DNA of 64,000 bases from positions 108,185-172,184 of the forward strand of contig JASCOV010000009.1 in assembly GCA_029960045.1 (NCBI GenBank), given 5' to 3'. The notes under the pieces were generated by a model, which saw only the letters and a list, made by a program, of their open reading frames with translations, had not been told where the DNA came from and searched no databases. The position numbers and the translations under genes were made by a program. This document shows, in pieces, positions 34,027-41,891 of the stretch. This stretch comes from Flavobacteriaceae bacterium PS02293. GTDB lineage: Bacteria > Bacteroidota > Bacteroidia > Flavobacteriales > Weeksellaceae. Each line of letters opens with the position of its first letter. Within the stretch, counting starts at the first letter, position 1.

Positions 34027-34146
34027 TTGGGCAGCTTTTTCCGTCTTCCGTTCCCAAACCTAACGGAGTGGTTCGACGAAGTCAATCTTTTTACCAAAGC
34101 TTTCCAGCCACAAAAAGGATTTCCACTCAAGCCGGGCTGCAGATTC
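34027..34146 (+). repeat. Dispersed intergenic repeat, copy b
   Basis: TTGGGCAGCTTTTTCCG ... AAAAAGGATTTCCACTCAAG and CCGGGCTGCAGATT. It carries an inserted 30-bp module, CCTAACGGAGTGGTTCGACG followed by AAGTCAATCT (34059-34088), that also occurs in the loop of the palindrome at 56045-56121. Confidence 0.78.
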
Positions 34147-34230
34147 AACATTAAAACAAAGTTTAGTTTAAATCAAATTTTCAAACCAAAACATCACTCT
34201 TTTCAAAAAAAATTATATTAATTTTGAACT

Positions 34231-35271
34231 ATGCGAATAGAAAACGAAATCAAGTTGGGGTTCAAAGATGTGATGTTTCGTCCGAAACGTTCTACACTCA
34301 AATCCCGTTCAGAAGTTACGATAGAAAGAGAATTCACTTTTCTGCACACTCAGAAAAAATGGAGCGGCGTTCCGTTGATTGCCGCCAATATGGACACAGT
34401 CGGAACTTTCGAAATGGCAGAAGCCTTGTCAAAAGAAAAAATCATCACGGCAATCCACAAACATTATTCCGTCGAAGAATGGAATCAATTCCTGAACGGA
34501 AGATCCGATGAATTCTATCAATATATAGCACTCAGCACCGGAACCGGAAAAGCCGACGAAGAAAAAATCAAAACCATTTTAGACGCCAATCCCAAAATCC
34601 AATTTCTTTGTATTGACGTTGCCAACGGTTACTCGGAACATTTTGTTCAATTTGTAAAGAAAGCACGAGAAAATTTCCCAGATAAAATTATCATCGCCGG
34701 AAACGTTGTAACTGGCGAAATGGTAGAAGAATTGATTTTGGCTGGCGCAGATATCATCAAAGTAGGAATTGGTCCAGGTTCAGTTTGTACAACTCGTGTA
34801 AAAACTGGCGTCGGTTATCCACAACTTTCCGCAATCATAGAATGCGCTGATGCTGCACACGGATTGGGCGGACAAATTATTGGAGATGGCGGTTGCAAAG
34901 TTCCTGGAGATGTAGCGAAAGCTTTTGGAGGCGGTTCAGATTTCGTAATGCTCGGCGGAATGTTTGCCGGACACGACGAAAGTGGTGGTGAAATAGTAGA
35001 AGAAAATGGAAAAACGTTCAGATTGTTCTACGGAATGAGTTCTCAAACCGCAATGGATAAACATTCTGGCGGTGTTGCAGAATACCGTGCATCCGAAGGA
35101 AAAACTGTGAAAGTTGCTTATAAAGGTCCAGTTTCAGAAACTGTGAAGGATATTCTTGGTGGCGTGCGTTCGACTTGTACTTACGTTGGAGCATCAAAAC
35201 TAAAAGAACTTTCTAAGCGAACAACTTTTATTAGAGTTCAGGAGCAGGAGAATCAGGTTTTTAACGGATAA
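34231..35271 (+). CDS. guaC: GMP reductase
   Basis: NADPH-dependent deamination of GMP to IMP for purine interconversion in the cytosol. 346 residues, TIM-barrel IMPDH/GMPR fold: FKDVMFRPKRSTLKSRSEV, PLIAANMDTVGTFEMAEAL, the catalytic loop IKVGIGPGSVCTTRVKTGVG with its Cys, and GDGGCKVPGDVAKAFGGGSD. It lacks the CBS domains of IMP dehydrogenase and matches the usual GuaC length. Monocistronic, with a terminator after it. Confidence 0.95.
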   Translation: MRIENEIKLGFKDVMFRPKRSTLKSRSEVTIEREFTFLHTQKKWSGVPLIAANMDTVGTFEMAEALSKEKIITAIHKHYSVEEWNQFLNGRSDEFYQYIALSTGTGKADEEKIKTILDANPKIQFLCIDVANGYSEHFVQFVKKARENFPDKIIIAGNVVTGEMVEELILAGADIIKVGIGPGSVCTTRVKTGVGYPQLSAIIECADAAHGLGGQIIGDGGCKVPGDVAKAFGGGSDFVMLGGMFAGHDESGGEIVEENGKTFRLFYGMSSQTAMDKHSGGVAEYRASEGKTVKVAYKGPVSETVKDILGGVRSTCTYVGASKLKELSKRTTFIRVQEQENQVFNG

Positions 35272-35293
35272 ACTATCTAATCGAAAAATAAAC

Positions 35294-35321
35294 GAAACCA
35301 GCCAAATTTTGGCTGGTTTTC
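35294..35321. terminator. Bidirectional terminator
   Basis: GAAACCAGCCAAA-tt-TTGGCTGGTTTTC lies between the convergent guaC and nucleosidase genes. Confidence 0.88.
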
Positions 35322-35896
35322 TATTTAAAGCTTATCAGTTCCCTTCTCAATGCAATCGACGCTTTTTTCACTTCTACTGTCCAATCATCAGCGGCATTTC
35401 CATCAGCGCCGTCAGAAATATACTTTAAACAAAGAAAATCGATTCCTTCCAGCTCAGCCACTTTCGCAAGAGCAAAGGCTTCCATATCAATGACGTTATA
35501 TTCGGGATTGATATGTTCTATCTCAAATTGGTCGCCAGAACCACAAATTCCGTTCGGGAGATTTTCAATATTCAATCCATATTCCAAAAGAATTGGTTCA
35601 TCAGAAAAAGGTGTTTCAAACTTTTTAAAACCCAAAGCTCTCACATCCATATCTCTTTGAATGAAACGATTACAATTAACAACACTTCCCCTATCAAATG
35701 TTGTACTTCCCGCTGTTCCAAGATTAATAATCAAATCCGGATTAGATTTTTGAATGGCTTTTGTAAGATTGTAAGTCGCTTTTACCTTCCCTATTCCAAC
35801 AAAAACTTTATTGAAATTTTCAAACTCATTTCCAGCTTCAGATTCCAAAGCAAAAACCAATAGAATGTTATTATATTTTTTTTCGTTGATTCTCAT
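35321..35896 (-). CDS. Nucleoside phosphorylase-like nucleosidase (MTA/SAH nucleosidase type)
   Basis: 191 residues from the ATG at 35896 (MRINEKKYNNILLVFALESE). Upstream Met codons lie inside a terminator hairpin and are unlikely. PNP/UDP-type fold: FVGIGKVKATYNLTKAI, DLIINLGTAGS, NVIDMEAFALAKVAEL (catalytic Glu in the DMEA block), LCLKYISDGAD. It probably removes adenine from methylthioadenosine or S-adenosylhomocysteine. Shorter than MtnN of E. coli (about 230), so another purine nucleoside is possible. Confidence 0.8.
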   Translation of the reverse strand: MRINEKKYNNILLVFALESEAGNEFENFNKVFVGIGKVKATYNLTKAIQKSNPDLIINLGTAGSTTFDRGSVVNCNRFIQRDMDVRALGFKKFETPFSDEPILLEYGLNIENLPNGICGSGDQFEIEHINPEYNVIDMEAFALAKVAELEGIDFLCLKYISDGADGNAADDWTVEVKKASIALRRELISFK

Positions 35897-35904
35897 ATTT
35901 TTTA

Positions 35905-35942
35905 TAAAAAAAGCTTTTTGCATAGTTAACAAAAAGCTTTAT
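35905..35942 (-). terminator. Terminator after fabG
   Basis: On the minus strand AAAGCTTTTT-gttaactatgc-AAAAAGCTTTTTTT. It separates fabG from the nucleosidase gene. Confidence 0.75.
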
Positions 35943-35963
35943 AAATATTTGATATTGTTTTAA

Positions 35964-36707
35964 TTAAGTCAACATCCCGCCGTCTACATTCAGGACTTGA
36001 CCGGAAACATAAGATGACATATTGCTTCCAAAGAAAACGCACGCATTAGCAACGTCTTCCGGCTGTCCACCACGTTTCAACGGAATCCCGTCTCTCCAGC
36101 TTTGAACAGTTTTTTCGTCCAATGCAGCCGTCATTTCAGTTTCGATGAAACCTGGTGCGATGGCATTGCAACGGATATTTCTGGAACCTAACTCCAATGC
36201 AATGGATTTTGTGAAACCAATAACTCCGGCTTTGGAAGCGGCGTAATTTGCTTGTCCGGCATTTCCTTTCACGCCAACTACGGAAGTCATATTGATGATG
36301 GAACCGGATTTTGCTTTCATCATTGGTTTGATAACCGCTTTTGTCAGGTTGAAAACGGAGTCAAGATTCACTTTGATAATCGTGTCCCAATCGTCTTTTG
36401 ACATTCTCATCAACAAGTTATCTCTTGTAATTCCTGCGTTATTCACCAAGATATCAATCGCTCCGAATTCTGCCAAAACATCTTCTACCAATTTCTGAGC
36501 AGCATCGTAATCTGACGCATCTGACTGATAGCCTTTAATTTGAGTCGTTTTGCTCAATTCTGCTTCCAATTCTTTGGCTTTCTCAACAGAACCGGCATAA
36601 GTGAACGCAATTTTTGCTCCTTCTTTGGCAAAAACTTCAGCAATTCCTCTTCCGATTCCTCTGGTTGCACCTGTAATGATTGCAACTTTTCCTTCTAATA
36701 GTCCCAT
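35964..36707 (-). CDS. fabG: 3-oxoacyl-ACP reductase
   Basis: NADPH-dependent reduction of 3-oxoacyl-ACP in type II fatty acid synthesis. 247 residues, classical SDR: cofactor motif VAIITGATRGIGRGIAEVFA (TGxxxGIG), LVNNAGITRDNLLMRMS (NNAG), catalytic Ser in IINMTSVVG and YAASKAG (Tyr-x-x-x-Lys), and the C-terminal SYVSGQVLNVDGGM. It fits FabG better than a generic SDR because of the RDNLLMRM block. It lies in a leftward run below rsmI. Confidence 0.93.
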   Translation of the reverse strand: MGLLEGKVAIITGATRGIGRGIAEVFAKEGAKIAFTYAGSVEKAKELEAELSKTTQIKGYQSDASDYDAAQKLVEDVLAEFGAIDILVNNAGITRDNLLMRMSKDDWDTIIKVNLDSVFNLTKAVIKPMMKAKSGSIINMTSVVGVKGNAGQANYAASKAGVIGFTKSIALELGSRNIRCNAIAPGFIETEMTAALDEKTVQSWRDGIPLKRGGQPEDVANACVFFGSNMSSYVSGQVLNVDGGMLT

Positions 36708-36751
36708 ATAGTTGTATCGTATTTTCTCTTTGTTATGGCAAAAATAGTATT

Positions 36752-37423
36752 TTAAGAATTATTAACAATCAAAACAATCTCTCCTTTCAAAGTTTTGCTT
36801 TTGGAAAATGCAATCAATTCATCAATATTCCCACGTTTTGTCTCCTCAAATTTTTTGGAAATCTCTCTGCTCAAGCTGACTTTGGTCTCATCGCCGAAGA
36901 ATTCTTTGATTTGTTCCAAAGTTGTGTTGATTTTATGCGGACTTTCGTAAAGAATGATGGTTTTCTTTTCTTCTGCCAATTGTTTAAGTTTGGTTTGTCG
37001 TCCTTTTTTTTGTGGAAGAAATCCTGCAAAATAGAAATCGTGATTCGGCAATCCGGAAACCACAAGTGCTGGAACAAAGGCTGTTGCGCCAGGCAAACAG
37101 ATCATTTCCAAATCTTTATCTGCACAAGCTTTCGCCAAAAGATAACCTGGGTCCGAAATTCCTGGCGTTCCTGCGTCCGTGATGATTGCAATCGTCTGAC
37201 CGTTTTCCAAATCATTAATGACCTTCTCGGTCATATTATGCTCATTGTGCAAATGATAAGATCTCAACGGTTTTGAAATCTCATAATGCTTCAGGAGAAA
37301 TCCCGAAGTTCTGGTGTCCTCGCACAAAATATAATCTACTTCTTTCAGTACTTTTACCGCACGGAAAGTCATATCTTCCAGATTCCCGATTGGCGTTGGT
37401 ACGAAATATAAAATTCCACTCAT
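36752..37423 (-). CDS. rsmI: 16S rRNA (cytidine-1402-2'-O)-methyltransferase
   Basis: SAM-dependent ribosome modification. 223 residues, tetrapyrrole-methylase fold: LYFVPTPIGNLEDMTFRAVK, ILCEDTRTSGFLLKHY, IAIITDAGTPGISDPGYLLA, FYFAGFLPQKKGRQ and the C-terminal KGEIVLIVNN. Its ATG directly abuts the stop of the upstream Glu-rich gene, so the two are co-transcribed. Confidence 0.95.
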   Translation of the reverse strand: MSGILYFVPTPIGNLEDMTFRAVKVLKEVDYILCEDTRTSGFLLKHYEISKPLRSYHLHNEHNMTEKVINDLENGQTIAIITDAGTPGISDPGYLLAKACADKDLEMICLPGATAFVPALVVSGLPNHDFYFAGFLPQKKGRQTKLKQLAEEKKTIILYESPHKINTTLEQIKEFFGDETKVSLSREISKKFEETKRGNIDELIAFSKSKTLKGEIVLIVNNS

Positions 37424-38713
37424 CTACAAAAATCTATTTTCCACCAAAGTCCACAATCTCTGCGCATAACTATCCACTTTTTTCCAATCTCTTTCGTAGT
37501 AAATATCACTCAAAAACTCCTGAGCTTTATCAAGCGAAGTGAAAGAATTAAGAACTCCGACTACTTGATTCAATTCACTCTGACTTCCGTCAAAAAGATG
37601 CTGTGAAAATGCGATTCTGTCATTCAAATCGAGCTTAAATTCTGGTTTTGGTTTTGGCGCTTCCATATAATCTGTCGGCACATTATTTTTCAAGAGACTT
37701 CCAGAATCCTTTTTTGACTGATGTTGTTCAACCTCTTCCAAATGGTCATCATCGAAAAGTGATTTCGCTATTTTAAGACCTTTGATATTCGCTAATTTGA
37801 ATTTTTTATCGTGATGTTCCTCATCATTTGAAGATTCATAAACTTGCTCAGATTTTTCTTTTGGCTGAGTATTTTCTTTGGAAAATTCTACGATTTTTCT
37901 TCTGTTTTCCTCCAGTTCTTTCAGCTTAGCTTCTTTTTCTGCAAGCCTCGCTTCATAATCATCTTCTTTCGGTGCTTGAACTTCTTCCCTGTTCATCGCA
38001 AAAGAAAATTGGCTGTCTTGCATTGGCTCCAATTTCTGAGAACTGTCTTGTAATAGATTTTCCTCGATTTCAGAAACAAAATCATTTTCTTCTGATTCAA
38101 TTTTTTCCTCAACTTGATTTTCTTCGGAATCTATTTCGGCAAGACTGGAAACTTCATTAACAGGTTCGTTTTCTAAAACTTGATTTTCTTCAACGTGAAT
38201 CTCTTCCGCAATCTGCTTTTCCTCAGAATCAATTTCTGAAAAACTGGAAACTTCCTCTACAGATTCATCTTCTTCAACTTGAGTTTGTTCTGATTCAATT
38301 TCTGCAAAATTAGAAACTTCCTCAACCACATCTTCCTGAGAATGTTCCTGCTCGTCAATTTCTTTAAATGAATGAACTTCTTCAACTTCCGGAACATCAT
38401 CGAAAATATCGTGTACCTCAGTTTCTGCCACAATGATTTCCGCCACTTTATTTTCATTCTCAAATTCCTCAACAGAAATCAAATTGGAATCAAGGTTTGT
38501 TTCTTGATTTTCAGTAACTTCTAAAGCTTCATTTATGGTTGACGAAAAACCAAATTCATTAGAAATTTTAAGGAAAGAGAATTTCTGATAAATCTGATTC
38601 AGTTGATTTTCTTTGGTCAAAAGATTTTCAAAAGAATCGGAATTAGACAATTCTGCCAAAAGAATCTTGATTTCACCGAAAATTTCTTCGTATGGATGTT
38701 GCAAGTTTTGCAT
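37424..38713 (-). CDS. Glu-rich disordered repeat protein of unknown function
   Basis: 429 residues, no signal peptide. The N-terminal 60 residues are helical. Residues 80-270 are extremely acidic with degenerate repeats of the type EVSxFxEIDSEExQVEE (at least five units), followed by a Lys/Glu coiled-coil-like stretch (ARLAEKEAKLKELEENRRKI). The conserved-looking C-terminus is FKLDLNDRIAFSQHLFDGSQ, LNQVVGVLNSFTSLDKAQEF, RDWKKVDSYAQRLWTLVENR. The same kind of protein sits next to rsmI in other flavobacteria; function unknown. Repeat number may vary between strains. Confidence 0.7.
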   Translation of the reverse strand: MQNLQHPYEEIFGEIKILLAELSNSDSFENLLTKENQLNQIYQKFSFLKISNEFGFSSTINEALEVTENQETNLDSNLISVEEFENENKVAEIIVAETEVHDIFDDVPEVEEVHSFKEIDEQEHSQEDVVEEVSNFAEIESEQTQVEEDESVEEVSSFSEIDSEEKQIAEEIHVEENQVLENEPVNEVSSLAEIDSEENQVEEKIESEENDFVSEIEENLLQDSSQKLEPMQDSQFSFAMNREEVQAPKEDDYEARLAEKEAKLKELEENRRKIVEFSKENTQPKEKSEQVYESSNDEEHHDKKFKLANIKGLKIAKSLFDDDHLEEVEQHQSKKDSGSLLKNNVPTDYMEAPKPKPEFKLDLNDRIAFSQHLFDGSQSELNQVVGVLNSFTSLDKAQEFLSDIYYERDWKKVDSYAQRLWTLVENRFL

Positions 38714-38838
38714 AATAAATCTTATTAATTTTTACTTAAATTTGATGTTTATAAATTTAAGAACAATTTTGTTCTGTAAAAGGATTTCGTTAAGTTTTTC
38801 TTAATTGAATTTTAAAACAATTTTTTGCTAAATTAATA

Positions 38839-39426
38839 ATGTTTTTAGAAAATACAATCAATCATTCCAAACAAAGTGGTTGGATGGAGGTTATTTGTGG
38901 CTCGATGTTTTCCGGCAAAACGGAGGAACTCATCCGGAGGCTTCGCCGTGCAGAAATGGCGGGTCAAATTGTGGAAATTTTCAAACCGAAAATCGACACC
39001 AGATATTCGGACGAAGATGTGGTTTCCCACAATCAAAATAAAATCCGAAGTACAGCTGTAGAAAGTCCTTCCGAAATACTTTTATTGGGTTCGAATTGTC
39101 ACGTTGTTGCAATTGACGAAGCCCAATTTTTTGACGACAGTATTGTTGACGTTGCTAATCAATTGGCAAACAACGGAATAAGAGTAGTGATTGCTGGTTT
39201 GGATATGGATTTTCTTGGACGACCGTTCGGACCGATGCCAAATCTGATGGCGACTGCCGAATATGTGACAAAAGTTCACGCGATTTGCCGACGAACAGGG
39301 AATTTAGCCAATTATTCTATGAGAACTTCCGCGGGACAAGACCTTGTGGAATTGGGAGAAACCGAAGCTTACGACGCAGTCAGCAGACGTGTTTTTGTAG
39401 AAGAAGTTATCGAAAAAAATAAATAG
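38839..39426 (+). CDS. tdk: Thymidine kinase
   Basis: Phosphorylates thymidine with ATP (type II kinase). 195 residues: P-loop MEVICGSMFSGKTEELIRRL, HNQNKIRSTAV, catalytic region VVAIDEAQFFDD, GLDMDFLGRPFGPMP, and a zinc/lasso region ICRRTGNLANYSMRTS in which the second Cys pair is reduced. Divergent from the Glu-rich gene, 18 bases before murF-alr. Confidence 0.94.
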   Translation: MFLENTINHSKQSGWMEVICGSMFSGKTEELIRRLRRAEMAGQIVEIFKPKIDTRYSDEDVVSHNQNKIRSTAVESPSEILLLGSNCHVVAIDEAQFFDDSIVDVANQLANNGIRVVIAGLDMDFLGRPFGPMPNLMATAEYVTKVHAICRRTGNLANYSMRTSAGQDLVELGETEAYDAVSRRVFVEEVIEKNK

Positions 39427-39444
39427 TTTATTTTTTGTAAATCA

Positions 39445-41889
39445 ATGAATTACACCATCAAAGAAATTGCAGACATCACCAAATCCGAACTCATCGGAAA
39501 CGGCGAAATCAAAATCAAAAATATTGCTTTTGACAGTAGGACAATTTATTCTACGAAGCATACTGCATTTCTTGCCATCAATACTAAAAAAAATTCCGGT
39601 CAAAAATATATTGATTCAGTTATTGAAAAAGGAATCGATACAATTATTACCGAAAATAAAATTGATAATCCTTCTATCAATCAAATTATTACAAAAAATT
39701 CGGTAGAGTTTTTACAGATTTTGGCAAAATATCATTTTGAACATTCTAATATCAATTCGATTGGAATTACGGGAAGCAACGGAAAAACGATTTTGAAAGA
39801 ATGGCTTTATCAATGTCTCGCTAACGAATTTGTGACAGTAAAAAGTCCGAAGAGTTTTAATTCTCAAATTGGTTTGCCTTTATCTATACTTCAAATTGAG
39901 AAAAAACACGAATTGGGAATCTTCGAAGTTGGAATTTCCAAACCAGAGGAAATGGAAAATCAGGAGAATATTTTCCATCCAAAAATTGGTTTGTTGACTC
40001 ATATTGGTTCTGCACATTCGGCAAATTTCAGTTCCGAAGAAGAATTGATTAATGAAAAATTAAAGCTATTTAAAAATTCAGAAATTATATTTTATAATGC
40101 TGATAATTTATTGACAGACAAAATTATAACTGAATTATATTTAAGTAAAAAATTAATATCTTACGGATTAGGAATTAATAATGATATTCATATTATTTCT
40201 GATGTAAATGACAGAACTCAGGATATTCAAATCAAATATTTTGATGAAATTATCACGCTTCCAATTTTCCAGAGAGATGAAGCAACTTTGACAAATGTTC
40301 TCGCATTGATTGGCATTTTAAAACAATTGAAGATTTCAAATTCTGATATCAAAGAAAAAATTGATGCTTTGAAAGCGATAGAAATGCGCCTTGAAAGTAT
40401 TGAAGGCATTAGAAATAATTTGATTATCAATGATTCATATAATCTGGATTTGGATTCTTTGAAAATCGCTTTTCAGTTTATTGGCGAATACAACAAACCT
40501 AAAAAGTCTTTGATTCTGAGTGATATTTTGGATTCTAATGAAAACTCGCAAGAACTCTACTCTGAAGTTGCAGAGCTTGTGAATGAGCAAAAATTTGATA
40601 AAGTATTCTTGATTGGAGAAGAAATAAGCAATTTCCACGAATTATTCACATCTGAAACTTATACTTTTAATAATACAAATCAATTCATTGATAGTAAAGT
40701 CATTAATGAAATTGAGAATCAAGTTATTCTTCTGAAAGGTGCAAGAAAATTTGAGATTGAAAAAATCAAAGAAATTCTTGAATTGAGAAAGCACGATACA
40801 GTTCTGGAAATTAATCTTAACGCCATTCTTCACAATATCAATTTCCATAAATCATTACTGAAGCCAGAAACCAAAATGATGGCGATGGTAAAAGCAAATG
40901 CTTATGGATTAGGAAGTTATGAGATTTCAGAATTTCTTCAGCACCATCATATTGATTATCTTGGCGTTGCATTTGCTGATGAAGGTGTTGAATTGAGGAA
41001 AAAAGGAATCACAACTCCGATTATCGTGATGAATCCTGAGCAACACAGTTATGATGCTGTAATTGAATACAATTTAGAACCGGAAATTTATAGTCTTAGA
41101 GTTTTAGAATTATTTAATGAGCAATTGATAAAATCTGGAAATCAGCAGAAATATCCAATTCATATTAAATTGGAAACAGGAATGCATCGGCTTGGTTTTA
41201 AGGATTTTGAATTGGACGAATTAACTGAAAAGTTGAACATAATGAACGTAAAAGTTCAAAGTATTTTCAGTCATTTGTCTTCTTCTGACGTTCCTGAAGA
41301 AAAAGAATTCACTTTGAATCAGTTAAAAACTTTTGAAGAAAATTCTAATTATCTGATTAATGGACTTAATTATAAACCATTAAGACATATTCTTAATTCA
41401 TCAGGTATTACAAATTATACTGATTATCAATATGATATGGTAAGAATTGGGATTGGAATGATAGGCGAAACTTCTAACAAATCGATTAAAAGTCAGCTTC
41501 AGCATTCTGTAAGTTTCAAAACTGTGGTTTCACAAATTTCTGATGTAGAAAATGGAGAATCAGTAGGTTACAGCAGAAAATACAAAGCTGACCACGACAC
41601 AAAAATCGCTACAATTCCTGTTGGTTATGCAGATGGAATTCCAAGATTGGTTGGAAATAAAGTTGGAAATGTTGGCATTAATAAAAAACTCTGTCCAATA
41701 GTTGGAAACGTTTGTATGGATATGATGATGATAAATGTGGAAAATGCCAATGTAAAAGAAGGCGACTCTGTTGTGATTTTTAATTCAAATCCAACGTTGG
41801 AAGAATTTGCAAAATATTGCCAAACAATTACTTACGAAGTTTTAACATCAATTTCTCCGAGAGTAAAAAGAATCTATATAAAAAACTAA
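39445..41889 (+). CDS. murF-alr: Bifunctional MurF-alanine racemase fusion
   Basis: Couples D-Ala supply to addition of D-Ala-D-Ala to UDP-MurNAc-tripeptide in the cytosol. 814 residues. The N-terminal MurF half (1-440) has the ATP loop SIGITGSNGKTILKEWLYQC and LIINDSYNLDLDSLKIAFQF. The C-terminal alanine racemase half (about 450-814) has LEINLNAILHNINFHK, the PLP lysine in MMAMVKANAYGLGSYE, LETGMHRLGF, and VSQISDVENGESVGYSRKYK. This fusion is usual in Bacteroidota. The stop is 2 bases before the patatin-like gene. Confidence 0.93.
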   Translation: MNYTIKEIADITKSELIGNGEIKIKNIAFDSRTIYSTKHTAFLAINTKKNSGQKYIDSVIEKGIDTIITENKIDNPSINQIITKNSVEFLQILAKYHFEHSNINSIGITGSNGKTILKEWLYQCLANEFVTVKSPKSFNSQIGLPLSILQIEKKHELGIFEVGISKPEEMENQENIFHPKIGLLTHIGSAHSANFSSEEELINEKLKLFKNSEIIFYNADNLLTDKIITELYLSKKLISYGLGINNDIHIISDVNDRTQDIQIKYFDEIITLPIFQRDEATLTNVLALIGILKQLKISNSDIKEKIDALKAIEMRLESIEGIRNNLIINDSYNLDLDSLKIAFQFIGEYNKPKKSLILSDILDSNENSQELYSEVAELVNEQKFDKVFLIGEEISNFHELFTSETYTFNNTNQFIDSKVINEIENQVILLKGARKFEIEKIKEILELRKHDTVLEINLNAILHNINFHKSLLKPETKMMAMVKANAYGLGSYEISEFLQHHHIDYLGVAFADEGVELRKKGITTPIIVMNPEQHSYDAVIEYNLEPEIYSLRVLELFNEQLIKSGNQQKYPIHIKLETGMHRLGFKDFELDELTEKLNIMNVKVQSIFSHLSSSDVPEEKEFTLNQLKTFEENSNYLINGLNYKPLRHILNSSGITNYTDYQYDMVRIGIGMIGETSNKSIKSQLQHSVSFKTVVSQISDVENGESVGYSRKYKADHDTKIATIPVGYADGIPRLVGNKVGNVGINKKLCPIVGNVCMDMMMINVENANVKEGDSVVIFNSNPTLEEFAKYCQTITYEVLTSISPRVKRIYIKN

Positions 41890-41891
41890 AA

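Noticed and set aside
33379..34221. Plus-strand 280-codon frame opposite the glycosyltransferase
   Set aside because: Antisense shadow of a well-supported gene, with Phe/Asn/Ile-rich composition and no motif.
36680..37276. Plus-strand 198-codon frame opposite rsmI
   Set aside because: Antisense shadow; Cys/Phe-rich sequence without family likeness.
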